Positions 14,872 to 23,295 of a DNA stretch of 27,652 nt are shown here, one piece after another (position 1 is the first letter of the stretch; each line of letters opens with the position of its first letter). The stretch is taken from positions 1 through 27,652 of the forward strand of contig JBFYZH010000050.1 in the NCBI GenBank assembly GCA_041309605.1, read 5' to 3'. This stretch comes from JALOPX01 sp041309605 (lineage in GTDB: Bacteria; Krumholzibacteriota; Krumholzibacteriia; Krumholzibacteriales; Krumholzibacteriaceae). The notes under the pieces are model-generated. The model saw only the letters and a program-made list of their open reading frames with translations. It did no database searches and was not told the DNA's origin. The translations under genes were made by a program, and so were the position numbers.

Positions 14872-16314
14872 ATGAACAATCTTAGGATATCCGTTTTTCT
14901 GGCACTGTTCGTCGCCGCGGTCCTGTGCGGATCCTCTGCCTTCGGGCAGGGATGGGCGGATACCGCGGAGGAGACGAAGGAACAGGCCGGGACCGATCTG
15001 AATCCGCGCCTGAACCTTCCCCGGCTGGAAAAGGTGATCGACCCCGATGAATACATACTCGGTCCGTACGACCAGATACTCGTCAATCTCGTCGGGCCCG
15101 AATCGAGGTCTTTTCCACTCATAGTCCTCCCCGAGGGTTATGTATTCGTGCCGGGTGTGGGAGCCATTCACGCGGACGGCCTGACACTGACCCGGTTCCG
15201 GGAGGAACTCGAGAAAGAGATGGGAAGGTTTTTCAGGAATATCAGGGTCTATTGTTATCTTCAGCAGCCGAGGGTCTTTCGCGTGTTCGTTACCGGGGAG
15301 GTGGAAAAACCCGGCGCGGTGCAGGTTTCCTCGGTCCAGAGGATCTCCGATGCGATCGAACTGGCGGGCAGCATCAAATCGAAGGGTTCGAACAGGCGGG
15401 TCATTCTCTACCGGGGTGGAAAAGATATAGAGGTGGATATCCTGAAGTTCGTGCTGGAGGGGGATTTTTCAAGCAACCCGTTTTTATCGAACGGTGACAG
15501 GATACACGTGCCTATCGCGCAGAAGCACGCCGTCATACGAGGAAGCGTCCACAGGCCGGCGGCCTTCGAAGTGTTACCCGAGGAGACGGTGCAGGATCTT
15601 CTGGCCCTGGCCGGCGGTTTCACGGGCGAGGCGGTCTCCGACACGATACTTCTGAGCAGGGTTGAGGATGACGGCTCGGTCTCCACTACTCAGTTGAACC
15701 GGTCGGTGCTCGGCGAGGTCCCGCTCAAGGACCGCGACGAGATCAACGTGATGGACTGCATGACCAGGACGAGCCGCGTCTATGTGTTCGGCGCCACGGT
15801 AAACACGGGGCATTACTTCATTACGGAAGGGGAAGGGCTCACCGAGCTTCTGGCGAGGATCGGCAGTTTCAAACCGGACGTCGATTTCAGCGGCGCGTCG
15901 ATAGAACGGAAGAGCGGAGAGGTGATCAGGCTCGACCTCAAGGATTATCTTCCTCCCAGCCCGATAAGGCAGATGGAACTCAGGAATGGGGACATGCTTC
16001 ATATCCCGGAGATAAGCAGGATGATCGCCGTCGGAGGCGAAGTGCAGCTTCCCGGCAAATTCCCGTACGAGGGTGACTGGACCGTCGCCCAGTACATCGG
16101 TCTTGCCGGAGGCCCTACGAATGAAGGCAGCATGGACCGTGTGGTGATATATTCCCCCGACGGGTTTTTCAGGAAAGCCGACGGGCAGATCCGCCCGAAC
16201 AGGGGGGACGTGATCATAGTGAAGAAGTCGAAAAGCACGCTGTTCGGAAATTTTTTCAGCAATCTGGTAACCATGGGAACCGTTGTGATATCGATATTGG
16301 TACTTACGGAATGA
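14872..16314 (+). CDS. Wza-like polysaccharide export protein with four SLBB domains
   Basis: Proteins of this family form the outer-membrane or periplasmic channel for exported polysaccharide. The 480-residue protein has a signal peptide (LALFVAAVLCGSSAFG, likely cut before QG), with no lipobox in the expected place. The N-terminal Poly_export domain reads EYILGPYDQILVNLVGP and LPEGYVFVPGVGAIHADGLT. Four SLBB repeats follow, beginning near VFVTGEVEKPGAV, AVIRGSVHRPAAF, VYVFGATVNTGHY and IAVGGEVQLPGKF. The last 20 residues (FSNLVTMGTVVISILVL) look like a membrane helix. The ATG at 14872 has TGAGGG five to ten bases upstream; an earlier ATG at 14860 overlaps the alaS stop. It opens the polysaccharide cluster, but no Wzc-type tyrosine kinase partner is seen. 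Confidence 0.88.
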   Translation: MNNLRISVFLALFVAAVLCGSSAFGQGWADTAEETKEQAGTDLNPRLNLPRLEKVIDPDEYILGPYDQILVNLVGPESRSFPLIVLPEGYVFVPGVGAIHADGLTLTRFREELEKEMGRFFRNIRVYCYLQQPRVFRVFVTGEVEKPGAVQVSSVQRISDAIELAGSIKSKGSNRRVILYRGGKDIEVDILKFVLEGDFSSNPFLSNGDRIHVPIAQKHAVIRGSVHRPAAFEVLPEETVQDLLALAGGFTGEAVSDTILLSRVEDDGSVSTTQLNRSVLGEVPLKDRDEINVMDCMTRTSRVYVFGATVNTGHYFITEGEGLTELLARIGSFKPDVDFSGASIERKSGEVIRLDLKDYLPPSPIRQMELRNGDMLHIPEISRMIAVGGEVQLPGKFPYEGDWTVAQYIGLAGGPTNEGSMDRVVIYSPDGFFRKADGQIRPNRGDVIIVKKSKSTLFGNFFSNLVTMGTVVISILVLTE

Positions 16315-16919
16315 GAAACGAGATGAACGAACCCGATCGGTACAGGGAACAGGTCGTCATGGAACTGGACGTCCTGAAAAAGATCATAGAGAACCTGCCT
16401 GCAGGCGAGATCGACAGGTTGGTCGGGATGGCGCAGGTCATTTCCGGGGCCATCGCGGGCGGGAAGGTGATATTTACCTGTGGAAACGGCGGGAGCGCCG
16501 CCGACGCGCAGCACATCGCCGGCGAACTGGTCGGCCGTTTCAGGAGAAAGAAGGTCAGGGGGTACAAGGCGTTCGCGCTTACGGTCAATTCCTCGGTCCT
16601 TACCGCCCTTGCAAACGACTTTTCGTACGACGAGGTTTTTTCGAAACAGCTTGAAAGCATGGGGGGCGGGGGGGACGTGCTGCTGGTCCTTTCGACGAGC
16701 GGGAATTCGCCCAACGCCCTGAGAGCGGTGGAAATGGCCGATTCGCTCGGTATGATATCGCTGGCCTTCACGGGCGGCGACGGCGGCCGGCTATCCCGGG
16801 CGGTCAGTATCTCATTCAGGGTGCCTCATGACGATTTCGCCAGGATCCAGGAGATCCACATGGCGGCGGGACATATCCTCTGCGGTCTTGTCGAGGATAT
16901 GGTTGTAAGCGGCAGGTAG
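16311..16919 (+). CDS. gmhA: SIS-domain isomerase, GmhA type (sedoheptulose 7-phosphate isomerase)
   Basis: GmhA converts sedoheptulose 7-phosphate to D-glycero-manno-heptose 7-phosphate, the first step to the ADP- or GDP-heptose used in LPS cores and S-layer glycans. The 202-residue protein has the SIS fold with CGNGGSAADAQHIAGELVGRF (about residues 57-77), the phosphate-binding segment LSTSGNSPNALRAVEMA, and FARIQEIHMAAGHILCGLVE near the C-terminus, where the catalytic His and Glu lie. The ATG at 16311 overlaps the previous stop as ATGA; an ATG at 16323 is possible. Its presence inside the sugar cluster suggests a heptose-containing glycan. Related DiaA proteins share the fold, but the motifs fit GmhA better. 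Confidence 0.88.
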   Translation: MRNEMNEPDRYREQVVMELDVLKKIIENLPAGEIDRLVGMAQVISGAIAGGKVIFTCGNGGSAADAQHIAGELVGRFRRKKVRGYKAFALTVNSSVLTALANDFSYDEVFSKQLESMGGGGDVLLVLSTSGNSPNALRAVEMADSLGMISLAFTGGDGGRLSRAVSISFRVPHDDFARIQEIHMAAGHILCGLVEDMVVSGR

Positions 16920-16950
16920 ATCCTTTCCCTGTCTTTCGATAGCGGGTAAT

Positions 16951-18144
16951 ATGGGCGCATCCTCAGGTCCGATGTCACTCCGGAAAACAAGAGATCTGGC
17001 CGTGTTAACCTTTGCCGCCGGCGCGGTTTTTTCGATCGCCGTCGCCCAGACGGCCCTGACGCTGGCCCTGTTCGCATGGGCCCTGATGATGCTGAGGAAG
17101 GAAGCCCCCGTTCCTTCGCGATCCCCTTACGATTACATCATTCTCGCGTACATCGCGGTCGGCGTTGTGTCGGTTCTTTTTTCCGCGGAGAAGGGAGTAT
17201 GGATGCCATTCCTGAAACGACTCGCCCTGATACCGATATTTTATCTTGTCCGGGCGGCCGGGAGGGACAGGCGGTTTCTCGGCAGAATCATGCTTGTCGT
17301 CGTGTCGGCCATGTCGATCATGGCGCTTGTAGGCATATGGAAATATTTATCGGGGACCGGGCGCCTGAGACTCTTCAATCACTACATGACATCCGGGGGG
17401 ATTATCATGATGATAAGTCTGGTCACCCTTGCCTTTGCGATCGTGCCGGCCCCCCGAAGGTTCAGGATCGCATCGTTCGCCGCCGGGGTCCTAATGATGG
17501 CGCCCCTCGTCATGACATTCACGCGCAGTTCGTGGCTGGGACTGCTCGCGGGGTTGCTGCTGATGTGCCTTCTGCAGAACAGGAAGATGATCCTCGCCGT
17601 CGCAGCCGTCGTGGTGATTTTTCTGGCCGTCGCCCCGGGGGCGGTCACCGAACGCGCCAGGAGCGCCTTCGACCCTTCGCATCCGAACAACCTCGAACGC
17701 ACGTACATGTGGAAGGCGGGGATCGATATCATCCGGGATCACCCGTTTACGGGAGTGGGCGACATCGATCTCGGAGCCGTCTACGAAAGGTACAGGCCGC
17801 CGCAGTCGGCGCAGAGCCACGGGCATCTTCACAACAACATTATAATGTTCGGCGCCACGATGGGTATTCCCGGCGTCATCGTATTCCTCGCCCTTTTCGG
17901 GACGATATTGGCGGTGGAGTTGAAGATTTTTCATTCCGCGGCCCGTGACGACTGGCTCGCCAGGGCGGTTTCTCTTGGCGCTCTCGGGGCATTCGCGGGA
18001 TTTCAAGTCAGCGGCCTCTTCGAATGGAATTTCGGCGACGCCGAAGTGGCGATGCTTCTGTGGATCACCGTGGGTCTGTCGCTCGCCGCCGCGGACGCGA
18101 CAAAGGCGTCGAGCGGGTGCGAAGTATGCGAGGGTGGAAAATGA
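16951..18144 (+). CDS. O-antigen ligase / polymerase family membrane protein
   Basis: This 397-residue polytopic membrane protein resembles the WaaL/Wzy_C family, which joins or polymerises lipid-linked glycans on the periplasmic face. About ten hydrophobic segments are visible. Family marks are the short motif FTRSSWLGLLAG (about residue 190) and the large loop before the last helices with ERTYMWKAGIDIIRDHPFTGVGDID and HGHLHNNIIM; the Arg and the His of these segments are the usual catalytic residues in ligases. Start: ATG 16951 with weak upstream GGG; ATG 16972 (AGG five bases before) is equally possible. Ligase and polymerase cannot be told apart from sequence alone, and no separate Wzy or Wzx flippase is seen in the window. 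It overlaps the next gene by ATGA. Confidence 0.85.
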   Translation: MGASSGPMSLRKTRDLAVLTFAAGAVFSIAVAQTALTLALFAWALMMLRKEAPVPSRSPYDYIILAYIAVGVVSVLFSAEKGVWMPFLKRLALIPIFYLVRAAGRDRRFLGRIMLVVVSAMSIMALVGIWKYLSGTGRLRLFNHYMTSGGIIMMISLVTLAFAIVPAPRRFRIASFAAGVLMMAPLVMTFTRSSWLGLLAGLLLMCLLQNRKMILAVAAVVVIFLAVAPGAVTERARSAFDPSHPNNLERTYMWKAGIDIIRDHPFTGVGDIDLGAVYERYRPPQSAQSHGHLHNNIIMFGATMGIPGVIVFLALFGTILAVELKIFHSAARDDWLARAVSLGALGAFAGFQVSGLFEWNFGDAEVAMLLWITVGLSLAAADATKASSGCEVCEGGK

Positions 18145-19343
18145 GGATATGCGCTTTCGGCCGGTCCCTCCCGGCGCATAACCTGGGGGGCATGGAGATA
18201 CATTTCAAGGCAGTCACGGAGGGTCTCGCTTCGAGAGGCCACGACGTGACGGTACTGACGACCCGGCGGGCCGGATGCCCGGATTCGCTTTGCGAGGGAG
18301 GGGTGACGATCCATTTTCTTCGGGGCACGATATCCGGGCGTTACGAGTTCGGTTACTGGAAGAAAAGCGCGCGAAGGTTCGATTCGCTTCACCGTGAAAA
18401 AAGATTCGACGTCGTCCTCAGCGAAAGTGCCGGCGCCCTCGGATACATCATGGAAAAGGCAAGGGGCAGGTATGACATCCCCGTCGTCTTCATCGCCCAC
18501 GGCACCTCGATGCGCGAATTGAGAACCAAGCTGAAGGAGGGATTTTTCTCGCCGCGATCCTGGGCGGGAGCGGCGAGATGCCTGGCGAATCATTTCAGGG
18601 ACAGGCGCCTGCTCGGGTCGGTGGAGACGATAGTGGGCGTGAGCGCGGGAATATCCGCGGATATAGCGAGGGAGCTGGGCCTCGAAAGCAGCCGTGTCGT
18701 GACGGTGGCAAACGGTATCGACACCTCTATATTCCGCTCCGATTCCCGGCTCGGAAACGCCTGCAGGTCGCGGTCCGGCATCGGCGATGATACGCGGCTT
18801 CTGGTGACCGGCGGGCGGCTCCATAGGCAGAAAGGCCTGCACCATGTGATCGGGGCCGTCGGAGAGTTCCGGCGGCGGGGCCGCGCCGTAAAGTATCTTG
18901 CGGTCGGGGACGGCCCTTACGGGAAGGGACTGAAGGAACTTTCCCTCAGATACGGGCTGGACACGGATGTCATCTTCACGGGGAGGGTGCCCCACGCCGA
19001 AACGGCGGAGTATTACAACGCGGCGGATATTGTTCTTCTTCCCAGCATATGCGCCGAGGGCATGCCCCTTTCGCTTATGGAGGCGATGGCCTGTAAAGCG
19101 CCCGTTATCGCTTCGCGAACCGGGGGAGTCTGCGAGCTCGTCGAGGACGGGGTGATCGGCATCCTGATCCCGCCCGGCGACACGGCCCGTCTCATATCGG
19201 GAAGTTGCCGACTGCTCGATGATGACGGACTCGCAAGGCGGCTCGGGGAGAATGCATCGAGATCCATCTCCGACGGTTTCAGCATGGACAGGATGATATC
19301 GCGTATGGAGGAGATCCTGGTCGAGACCGCGGGGGTACGATAG
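18141..19343 (+). CDS. GT4-type glycosyltransferase
   Basis: The 400-residue protein is a GT-B fold glycosyltransferase, probably adding a sugar from a nucleotide donor to a lipid-linked acceptor at the inner face of the membrane. The N-terminal half has AHNLGGMEIHFKAVTEGLASRGHDVTVLT, typical of family 4. The hinge region contains VGVSAGISADIARELGL and VANGIDTSIF. The C-terminal half has TGGRLHRQKGLHHVIGA, VGDGPYGKGLKEL, FTGRVPHAETAEYYNAADI and the donor-binding EX7E-type segment EGMPLSLMEAMA. The ATG at 18141 overlaps the previous stop (ATGA) and has AGGGTGGA upstream. The frame is open further upstream but only inside the previous gene. Sugar specificity is unknown. Confidence 0.9.
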   Translation: MRICAFGRSLPAHNLGGMEIHFKAVTEGLASRGHDVTVLTTRRAGCPDSLCEGGVTIHFLRGTISGRYEFGYWKKSARRFDSLHREKRFDVVLSESAGALGYIMEKARGRYDIPVVFIAHGTSMRELRTKLKEGFFSPRSWAGAARCLANHFRDRRLLGSVETIVGVSAGISADIARELGLESSRVVTVANGIDTSIFRSDSRLGNACRSRSGIGDDTRLLVTGGRLHRQKGLHHVIGAVGEFRRRGRAVKYLAVGDGPYGKGLKELSLRYGLDTDVIFTGRVPHAETAEYYNAADIVLLPSICAEGMPLSLMEAMACKAPVIASRTGGVCELVEDGVIGILIPPGDTARLISGSCRLLDDDGLARRLGENASRSISDGFSMDRMISRMEEILVETAGVR

Positions 19344-19376
19344 TCATGCGGGGATTCGCCGGGGAGAGAGAAAATC

Positions 19377-20642
19377 ATGCTTAACGGAAGGAACATCATC
19401 TGCCTGGCCTCTTCACACTGGGATTCGCCCACCTGGGTGAACTGCCAGCACATCATGTCGCGGCTCGCGGGCCGTAACAGGGTCCTCTACGTCGAACCGG
19501 CGAGCCTGAGGTTCCCTTCGGCGCGCGGGGCCGACATGGGAAAACTCCTCTATCGCCTGACCGCGTGGACAAGGAAGGAACGGATGGTCCGCGAGAACCT
19601 GTGGGTATATGCCCCGATCATGATACCTCTTCACAGGTACGCCATCGTGCGCGCCTTCAACAGGTTCGTTCTCAGGACTTCCCTGGGGCGGATCGCCGGA
19701 AGGCTCGGTCTCGCCGATCCCCTGCTGTGGATCTTCCTTCCAACCGGTGTCGATCTGGTCGGAGCATTCGGCGAGGACCTGGTGATATATCATTGCGTGG
19801 ACAGCTACAGCGCGAATCCGGGCGTCGATCCGGATGTCATCGACGCGCTCGAGAAGCGCCTGCTGGCCAGGGCCGACCTTGTGCTGACGACGTCGGGACC
19901 TTTGTACGAAAGCAAGAAGGAGTTCAATCCGCGCACGATCTGCCTGCCCAACGTGGCGGATACGGCGTTTTTCATGAGAGCCATCGAAGACGGCGTCGCG
20001 GTTCCCGAGTACATCGGCAGGATCCCGGCGCCACGCGTGGTCTTCACGGGAGCGATCAGCGGATACAAGGTCGATACGGGATTGATAGCCTACTGCGCCC
20101 GGCAGCTGCCGGGTGTTTCTTTCGTGCTGATCGGTCCCGCCGGAAGCGGCGACCCCGGGACCGATATCCGATCTCTTGAAGCCGCCGGCAATATATTCCT
20201 GACGGGGCCGAAACCGTACGGGGAGCTTCCCGCCTGCCTGAAAGGAGCGGCCGCGTGCATGATTCCTTTCAGGATCAACGATACCACCTCGAATGTATTT
20301 CCGATGAAGTTCTTCGAATACATGGCTTCGGGTAAGCCGGTGGTCACCACCGCCCTGCCCGCGCTCGACGAATTCAGGGAGTATTGTTATATTGCCCATG
20401 ACGGCGCAGGTTTCGTATCATCGATAAGGGCCGCTCTTGCCGGGGATGCGGATGGAGGAAGGAACCGGCGCCTGGAACTGGCACGCCGGTATTCGTGGGA
20501 GGGCAGGATGGAGGAATTGTCCATGGCGATAGAACGTATGCCGGGCCGCCGGACGGGAAACAAGTCGGGCGGCGCCGGGAAACCGGAGACCTTGAATCCG
20601 GCCGGATCCGCCGGCCGTCGAAACGGGGAAAAGCGGCGATGA
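19377..20642 (+). CDS. GT4-like glycosyltransferase, divergent
   Basis: The 421-residue protein is a second GT-B type glycosyltransferase. It starts with NIICLASSHWDSPTWVNCQHIMSRLA and VLYVEPASL, a start common among family-1-type transferases in exopolysaccharide clusters. Later come VIYHCVDSYSANPG, the linker ARADLVLTTSGPLYESKKEF and LPNVADTAFF, and then the donor domain (VVFTGAISGYKVDTGLI, FVLIGPAG, IFLTGPKPYGELPACLKGAAACMIPF) ending with FFEYMASGKPVVTT. The last 35 residues (RRTGNKSGGAGKPETLN...) are basic and look disordered. GGGGAGAGAG lies upstream of the ATG. It overlaps the next gene by ATGA. Acceptor and sugar are unknown. Confidence 0.85.
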   Translation: MLNGRNIICLASSHWDSPTWVNCQHIMSRLAGRNRVLYVEPASLRFPSARGADMGKLLYRLTAWTRKERMVRENLWVYAPIMIPLHRYAIVRAFNRFVLRTSLGRIAGRLGLADPLLWIFLPTGVDLVGAFGEDLVIYHCVDSYSANPGVDPDVIDALEKRLLARADLVLTTSGPLYESKKEFNPRTICLPNVADTAFFMRAIEDGVAVPEYIGRIPAPRVVFTGAISGYKVDTGLIAYCARQLPGVSFVLIGPAGSGDPGTDIRSLEAAGNIFLTGPKPYGELPACLKGAAACMIPFRINDTTSNVFPMKFFEYMASGKPVVTTALPALDEFREYCYIAHDGAGFVSSIRAALAGDADGGRNRRLELARRYSWEGRMEELSMAIERMPGRRTGNKSGGAGKPETLNPAGSAGRRNGEKRR

Positions 20643-21766
20643 AAACGGCTCTTGTCCATGACTGGCTGACCGGAATGCGGGGCGGAGAGAAGGTGCTCGA
20701 AGTTCTCTGCGAACTCTATCCAGGGGCAAGGATATTCACCCTGGTGCATGTCAAGGGTTCCGTATCCCCGGCGATAGAGGCACTCCCCATAGAGACCTCT
20801 TTCATTCAGGGATTGCCCATGGTGAGAAGCAGGTACAGGAGTTATCTGCCGCTCTTTCCGTCAGCCATAGAAAAATTCGACATCAGGGAGTACGATCTGG
20901 TGATCTCCTCGAGCCACTGTGTCGCCAAGGGCGTCATCCCGCGTCCGGACGCAAGGCACATATGTTATTGTCATACGCCGATGAGATATGTCTGGGCGAT
21001 GTACGAGGAATACTTCGGGGAGGGAAGGGTCGGGGGGCTGAAACGAATGCTGATACCTTACTTCGCGAATTATCTCAGGATGTGGGACAGCGCGAGTTCC
21101 CATCGCGTCGACAGGTTTATCGCCAATTCAAGGCACGTCAGCGGGAGGATCATGAGGTATTACGGGCGGGATTCCGATGTGATATATCCTCCTGTCGAGA
21201 CATCCGGAACCTATCTCTCGGAAAAGGACGAAGGGTATTATCTGGTCGTATCCGCGTTTGCGCCCTACAAACGGGTCGACATCGCCGTCGAGGCGTTCAG
21301 CCGCATGGGAAAAAGGCTCGTCGTAGTGGGAACGGGACAGGACGGGAAGCGGCTGAGAAGGATGGCCGGTCCTTCAGTGGAGTTCAAGGGTTGGGTCGAC
21401 GGCCGAGCTCTCGGCGCATTCTACGCCGGATGCAGGGCGCTTGTCTTTCCCGGCGAGGAGGATTTCGGCATCGTACCCGTTGAAGCGCAGTGCTACGGCA
21501 AGCCGGTCATCGCCTTCGGGGCGGGAGGGGCTCTGGAGACCGTCATCGGCACCCGGGAGCCGGCCGTCGCTGACGGGGCGGATACAGCCCGCACGGGTCT
21601 CTTTTTCGGTGAGCAGACGGCTCAGGCCCTGATCGGGGCGGTGGAGAGGTTCGAAGCATCCAGATTCGACGGCGCGGCGATAAGGGAACACGCCCTTTTG
21701 TTCGACAGGAAGATATTCAGGGAGCGCATCAAGCGATACATAGACGCGCAGTGCGGCGGAGGATGA
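20639..21766 (+). CDS. GT4 glycosyltransferase, WbaZ-like
   Basis: The 375-residue protein resembles WbaZ-type mannosyltransferases from O-antigen clusters. Family signs are the start TALVHDWLTGMRGGEKVLEVL, then FPSAIEKFDIREYDLVISSSHCVAKGV, CYCHTPMRYVWAMYEEYF, and FIANSRHVSGRIMRYYGRDSDVIYPPVE. The donor domain has VSAFAPYKRVDIAVEAF and the segment FPGEEDFGIVPVEAQCYGKPVIAFGAGGALETV with the EX7E pair. The ATG at 20639 overlaps the stop of the previous gene and has GGGGAAAAG upstream. The frame is open for 48 more codons upstream, but these lie in the previous gene and have no start signal. Mannose as the donor sugar is inferred from WbaZ only. Confidence 0.9.
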   Translation: MKTALVHDWLTGMRGGEKVLEVLCELYPGARIFTLVHVKGSVSPAIEALPIETSFIQGLPMVRSRYRSYLPLFPSAIEKFDIREYDLVISSSHCVAKGVIPRPDARHICYCHTPMRYVWAMYEEYFGEGRVGGLKRMLIPYFANYLRMWDSASSHRVDRFIANSRHVSGRIMRYYGRDSDVIYPPVETSGTYLSEKDEGYYLVVSAFAPYKRVDIAVEAFSRMGKRLVVVGTGQDGKRLRRMAGPSVEFKGWVDGRALGAFYAGCRALVFPGEEDFGIVPVEAQCYGKPVIAFGAGGALETVIGTREPAVADGADTARTGLFFGEQTAQALIGAVERFEASRFDGAAIREHALLFDRKIFRERIKRYIDAQCGGG

Positions 21767-21768
21767 GG

Positions 21769-23178
21769 ATGCGGGACTATCGCGGCAGGTATGAACTTCT
21801 GATCCCCTTTATCCAGGTGGTATCGGATTTTTTCTCGATAGAAGCCGCCTTTTTCGTCTCCTGGTGGCTGAGATTTCATTCCCCCCTCACCTCGATACTG
21901 CCGGTAACCAGGGGCATACCTTCGCTGCGTATATATATAATCACCTCGTATTTCATCTCGCTTCTGTGGATCTTCATTATGGAAACAAGGGGTATGTACG
22001 GGGTCCGCAGAAATGCGGGAAGGGCCGACGAATTTTCCGCCGTTTTCAGGTCCGTGACCTTTGGCATGCTTCTGGTCGCGGCGGCCACCTTTTTCTTCAG
22101 GCAGATCTCCTATAGCCGGCTGGTTTTCGTTTACATCTGGGGGCTGAGCATCGTGCTGATCTCCCTTATGAGGTTCTCGATAATCAGGTTCGAACGCGGC
22201 AGGCACGGCAGGGGCATGGGTATAATAAAGGCCGCTGTGATAGGTTCGAGTCCACTGGCTGAGGGGATAGCCGCAATGGTGGGAAAACATCCCGGGCTCG
22301 GGCTGGAAATCGCCGGCCACATAGGTCCGTGCCCGCCTCTGGAAGGAAAGAAACCGTTCCTCGGCGCGCTCGACGAAATTCCGGGCATAATGGAGAAACA
22401 CGACGTAAGGACGGTCTTTCTCGCGATCACTGAGGAGGAAAACCGGCACCTGGCCGATATAGTGAGCAGGTGCACCGGTCTTCACGTGGAATTCTTCCTT
22501 GTGCCGGATGTGGAAAGGCTCGTGACCAGCAGGATGAAGGTCGAACAGATGGGGGGCATCCCGCTTCTCAAGATAAAGGACAGGGCGATCACCGGCTGGA
22601 AGTCGGTATTCAAGCGTTCCTTCGACATCCTTTTTTCCGGACTGGGGATTCTGCTGCTTTCCCCGCTGCTGCTGGTGATCGGAGCCCTCGTCACGATCAG
22701 CTCGAAGGGCGGGACCTTCTACAGGCAGCAGCGGGTCGGTATGGACGGCAGAGTATTCGACCTTATCAAGTTCAGGAGCATGGGGACCGATGCCGAAAGT
22801 GCCACGGGACCTGTCTGGACCGTCAGGGGAGACGGCAGGGTGACATCGGTCGGGCGGTTTCTCCGAAGGTTCAGCCTCGATGAACTCCCTCAGCTGTTCA
22901 ACGTATTCCGGGGCGAGATGAGCCTGGTCGGCCCGAGACCGGAGAGACCCCACTTCGTTGAGGAGTTCAAGGGAAGAGTCCCGAAGTACCTGGAGAGGCA
23001 CAGGGTGAGATCGGGCATGACCGGCTGGGCGCAGGTGAACGGGCTCAGGGGCGACGTTCCGATAGAGGAGCGGACCAAATACGACGTTTACTATGTGGAG
23101 AACTGGTCCTTCATGCTCGATATAAAGATCATACTTGTCACCGTCTGGACGGTGATCTTCGGCAGGAACAGCTATTGA
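21769..23178 (+). CDS. Polyprenyl glycosylphosphotransferase, WcaJ/WbaP type
   Basis: This enzyme starts glycan assembly by moving a sugar phosphate from a nucleotide sugar to undecaprenyl phosphate. The 469-residue protein has four N-terminal membrane helices (residues 8-130), a central CoA-binding-like domain (KAAVIGSSPLAEGIAAM ... PFLGALDEIPGIMEKHDVRTVFLAI), and a C-terminal catalytic domain from about residue 281: KRSFDILFSGLGILLLSPLLL, then YRQQRVGMDGRVFDLIKFRSM, RFLRRFSLDELPQLFNVFRGEMSLVGPRPERP, and RVRSGMTGWAQVNGLRG. The start is ATG 21769, six bases after GGAGG (21758-21762); ATG 21763 in the same frame is closer to the SD. It ends the polysaccharide block, with 111 bases before the next gene. 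Confidence 0.93.
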   Translation: MRDYRGRYELLIPFIQVVSDFFSIEAAFFVSWWLRFHSPLTSILPVTRGIPSLRIYIITSYFISLLWIFIMETRGMYGVRRNAGRADEFSAVFRSVTFGMLLVAAATFFFRQISYSRLVFVYIWGLSIVLISLMRFSIIRFERGRHGRGMGIIKAAVIGSSPLAEGIAAMVGKHPGLGLEIAGHIGPCPPLEGKKPFLGALDEIPGIMEKHDVRTVFLAITEEENRHLADIVSRCTGLHVEFFLVPDVERLVTSRMKVEQMGGIPLLKIKDRAITGWKSVFKRSFDILFSGLGILLLSPLLLVIGALVTISSKGGTFYRQQRVGMDGRVFDLIKFRSMGTDAESATGPVWTVRGDGRVTSVGRFLRRFSLDELPQLFNVFRGEMSLVGPRPERPHFVEEFKGRVPKYLERHRVRSGMTGWAQVNGLRGDVPIEERTKYDVYYVENWSFMLDIKIILVTVWTVIFGRNSY

Positions 23179-23260
23179 CACCGCCGGGGTTTTTAAGGAG
23201 CTGTTTCCCGCCGGCCGGAGCGGCCCGGTTTCCGAATCCCAGGTACGGAGACGGAATCCT

Positions 23261-23289
23261 TTGACTGGCCGGGAAGATTCGCGTAAAAT
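23261..23289 (+). promoter_or_regulatory. Strong promoter directly before the UbiA gene
   Basis: TTGACT (23261-23266) and TAAAAT (23284-23289) are 17 bases apart, each one mismatch from consensus. The predicted start falls at about 23296, exactly at an in-frame ATG. There is no Shine-Dalgarno sequence in between, so the mRNA is likely leaderless. Confidence 0.65.
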
Positions 23290-23295
23290 ATGCCT

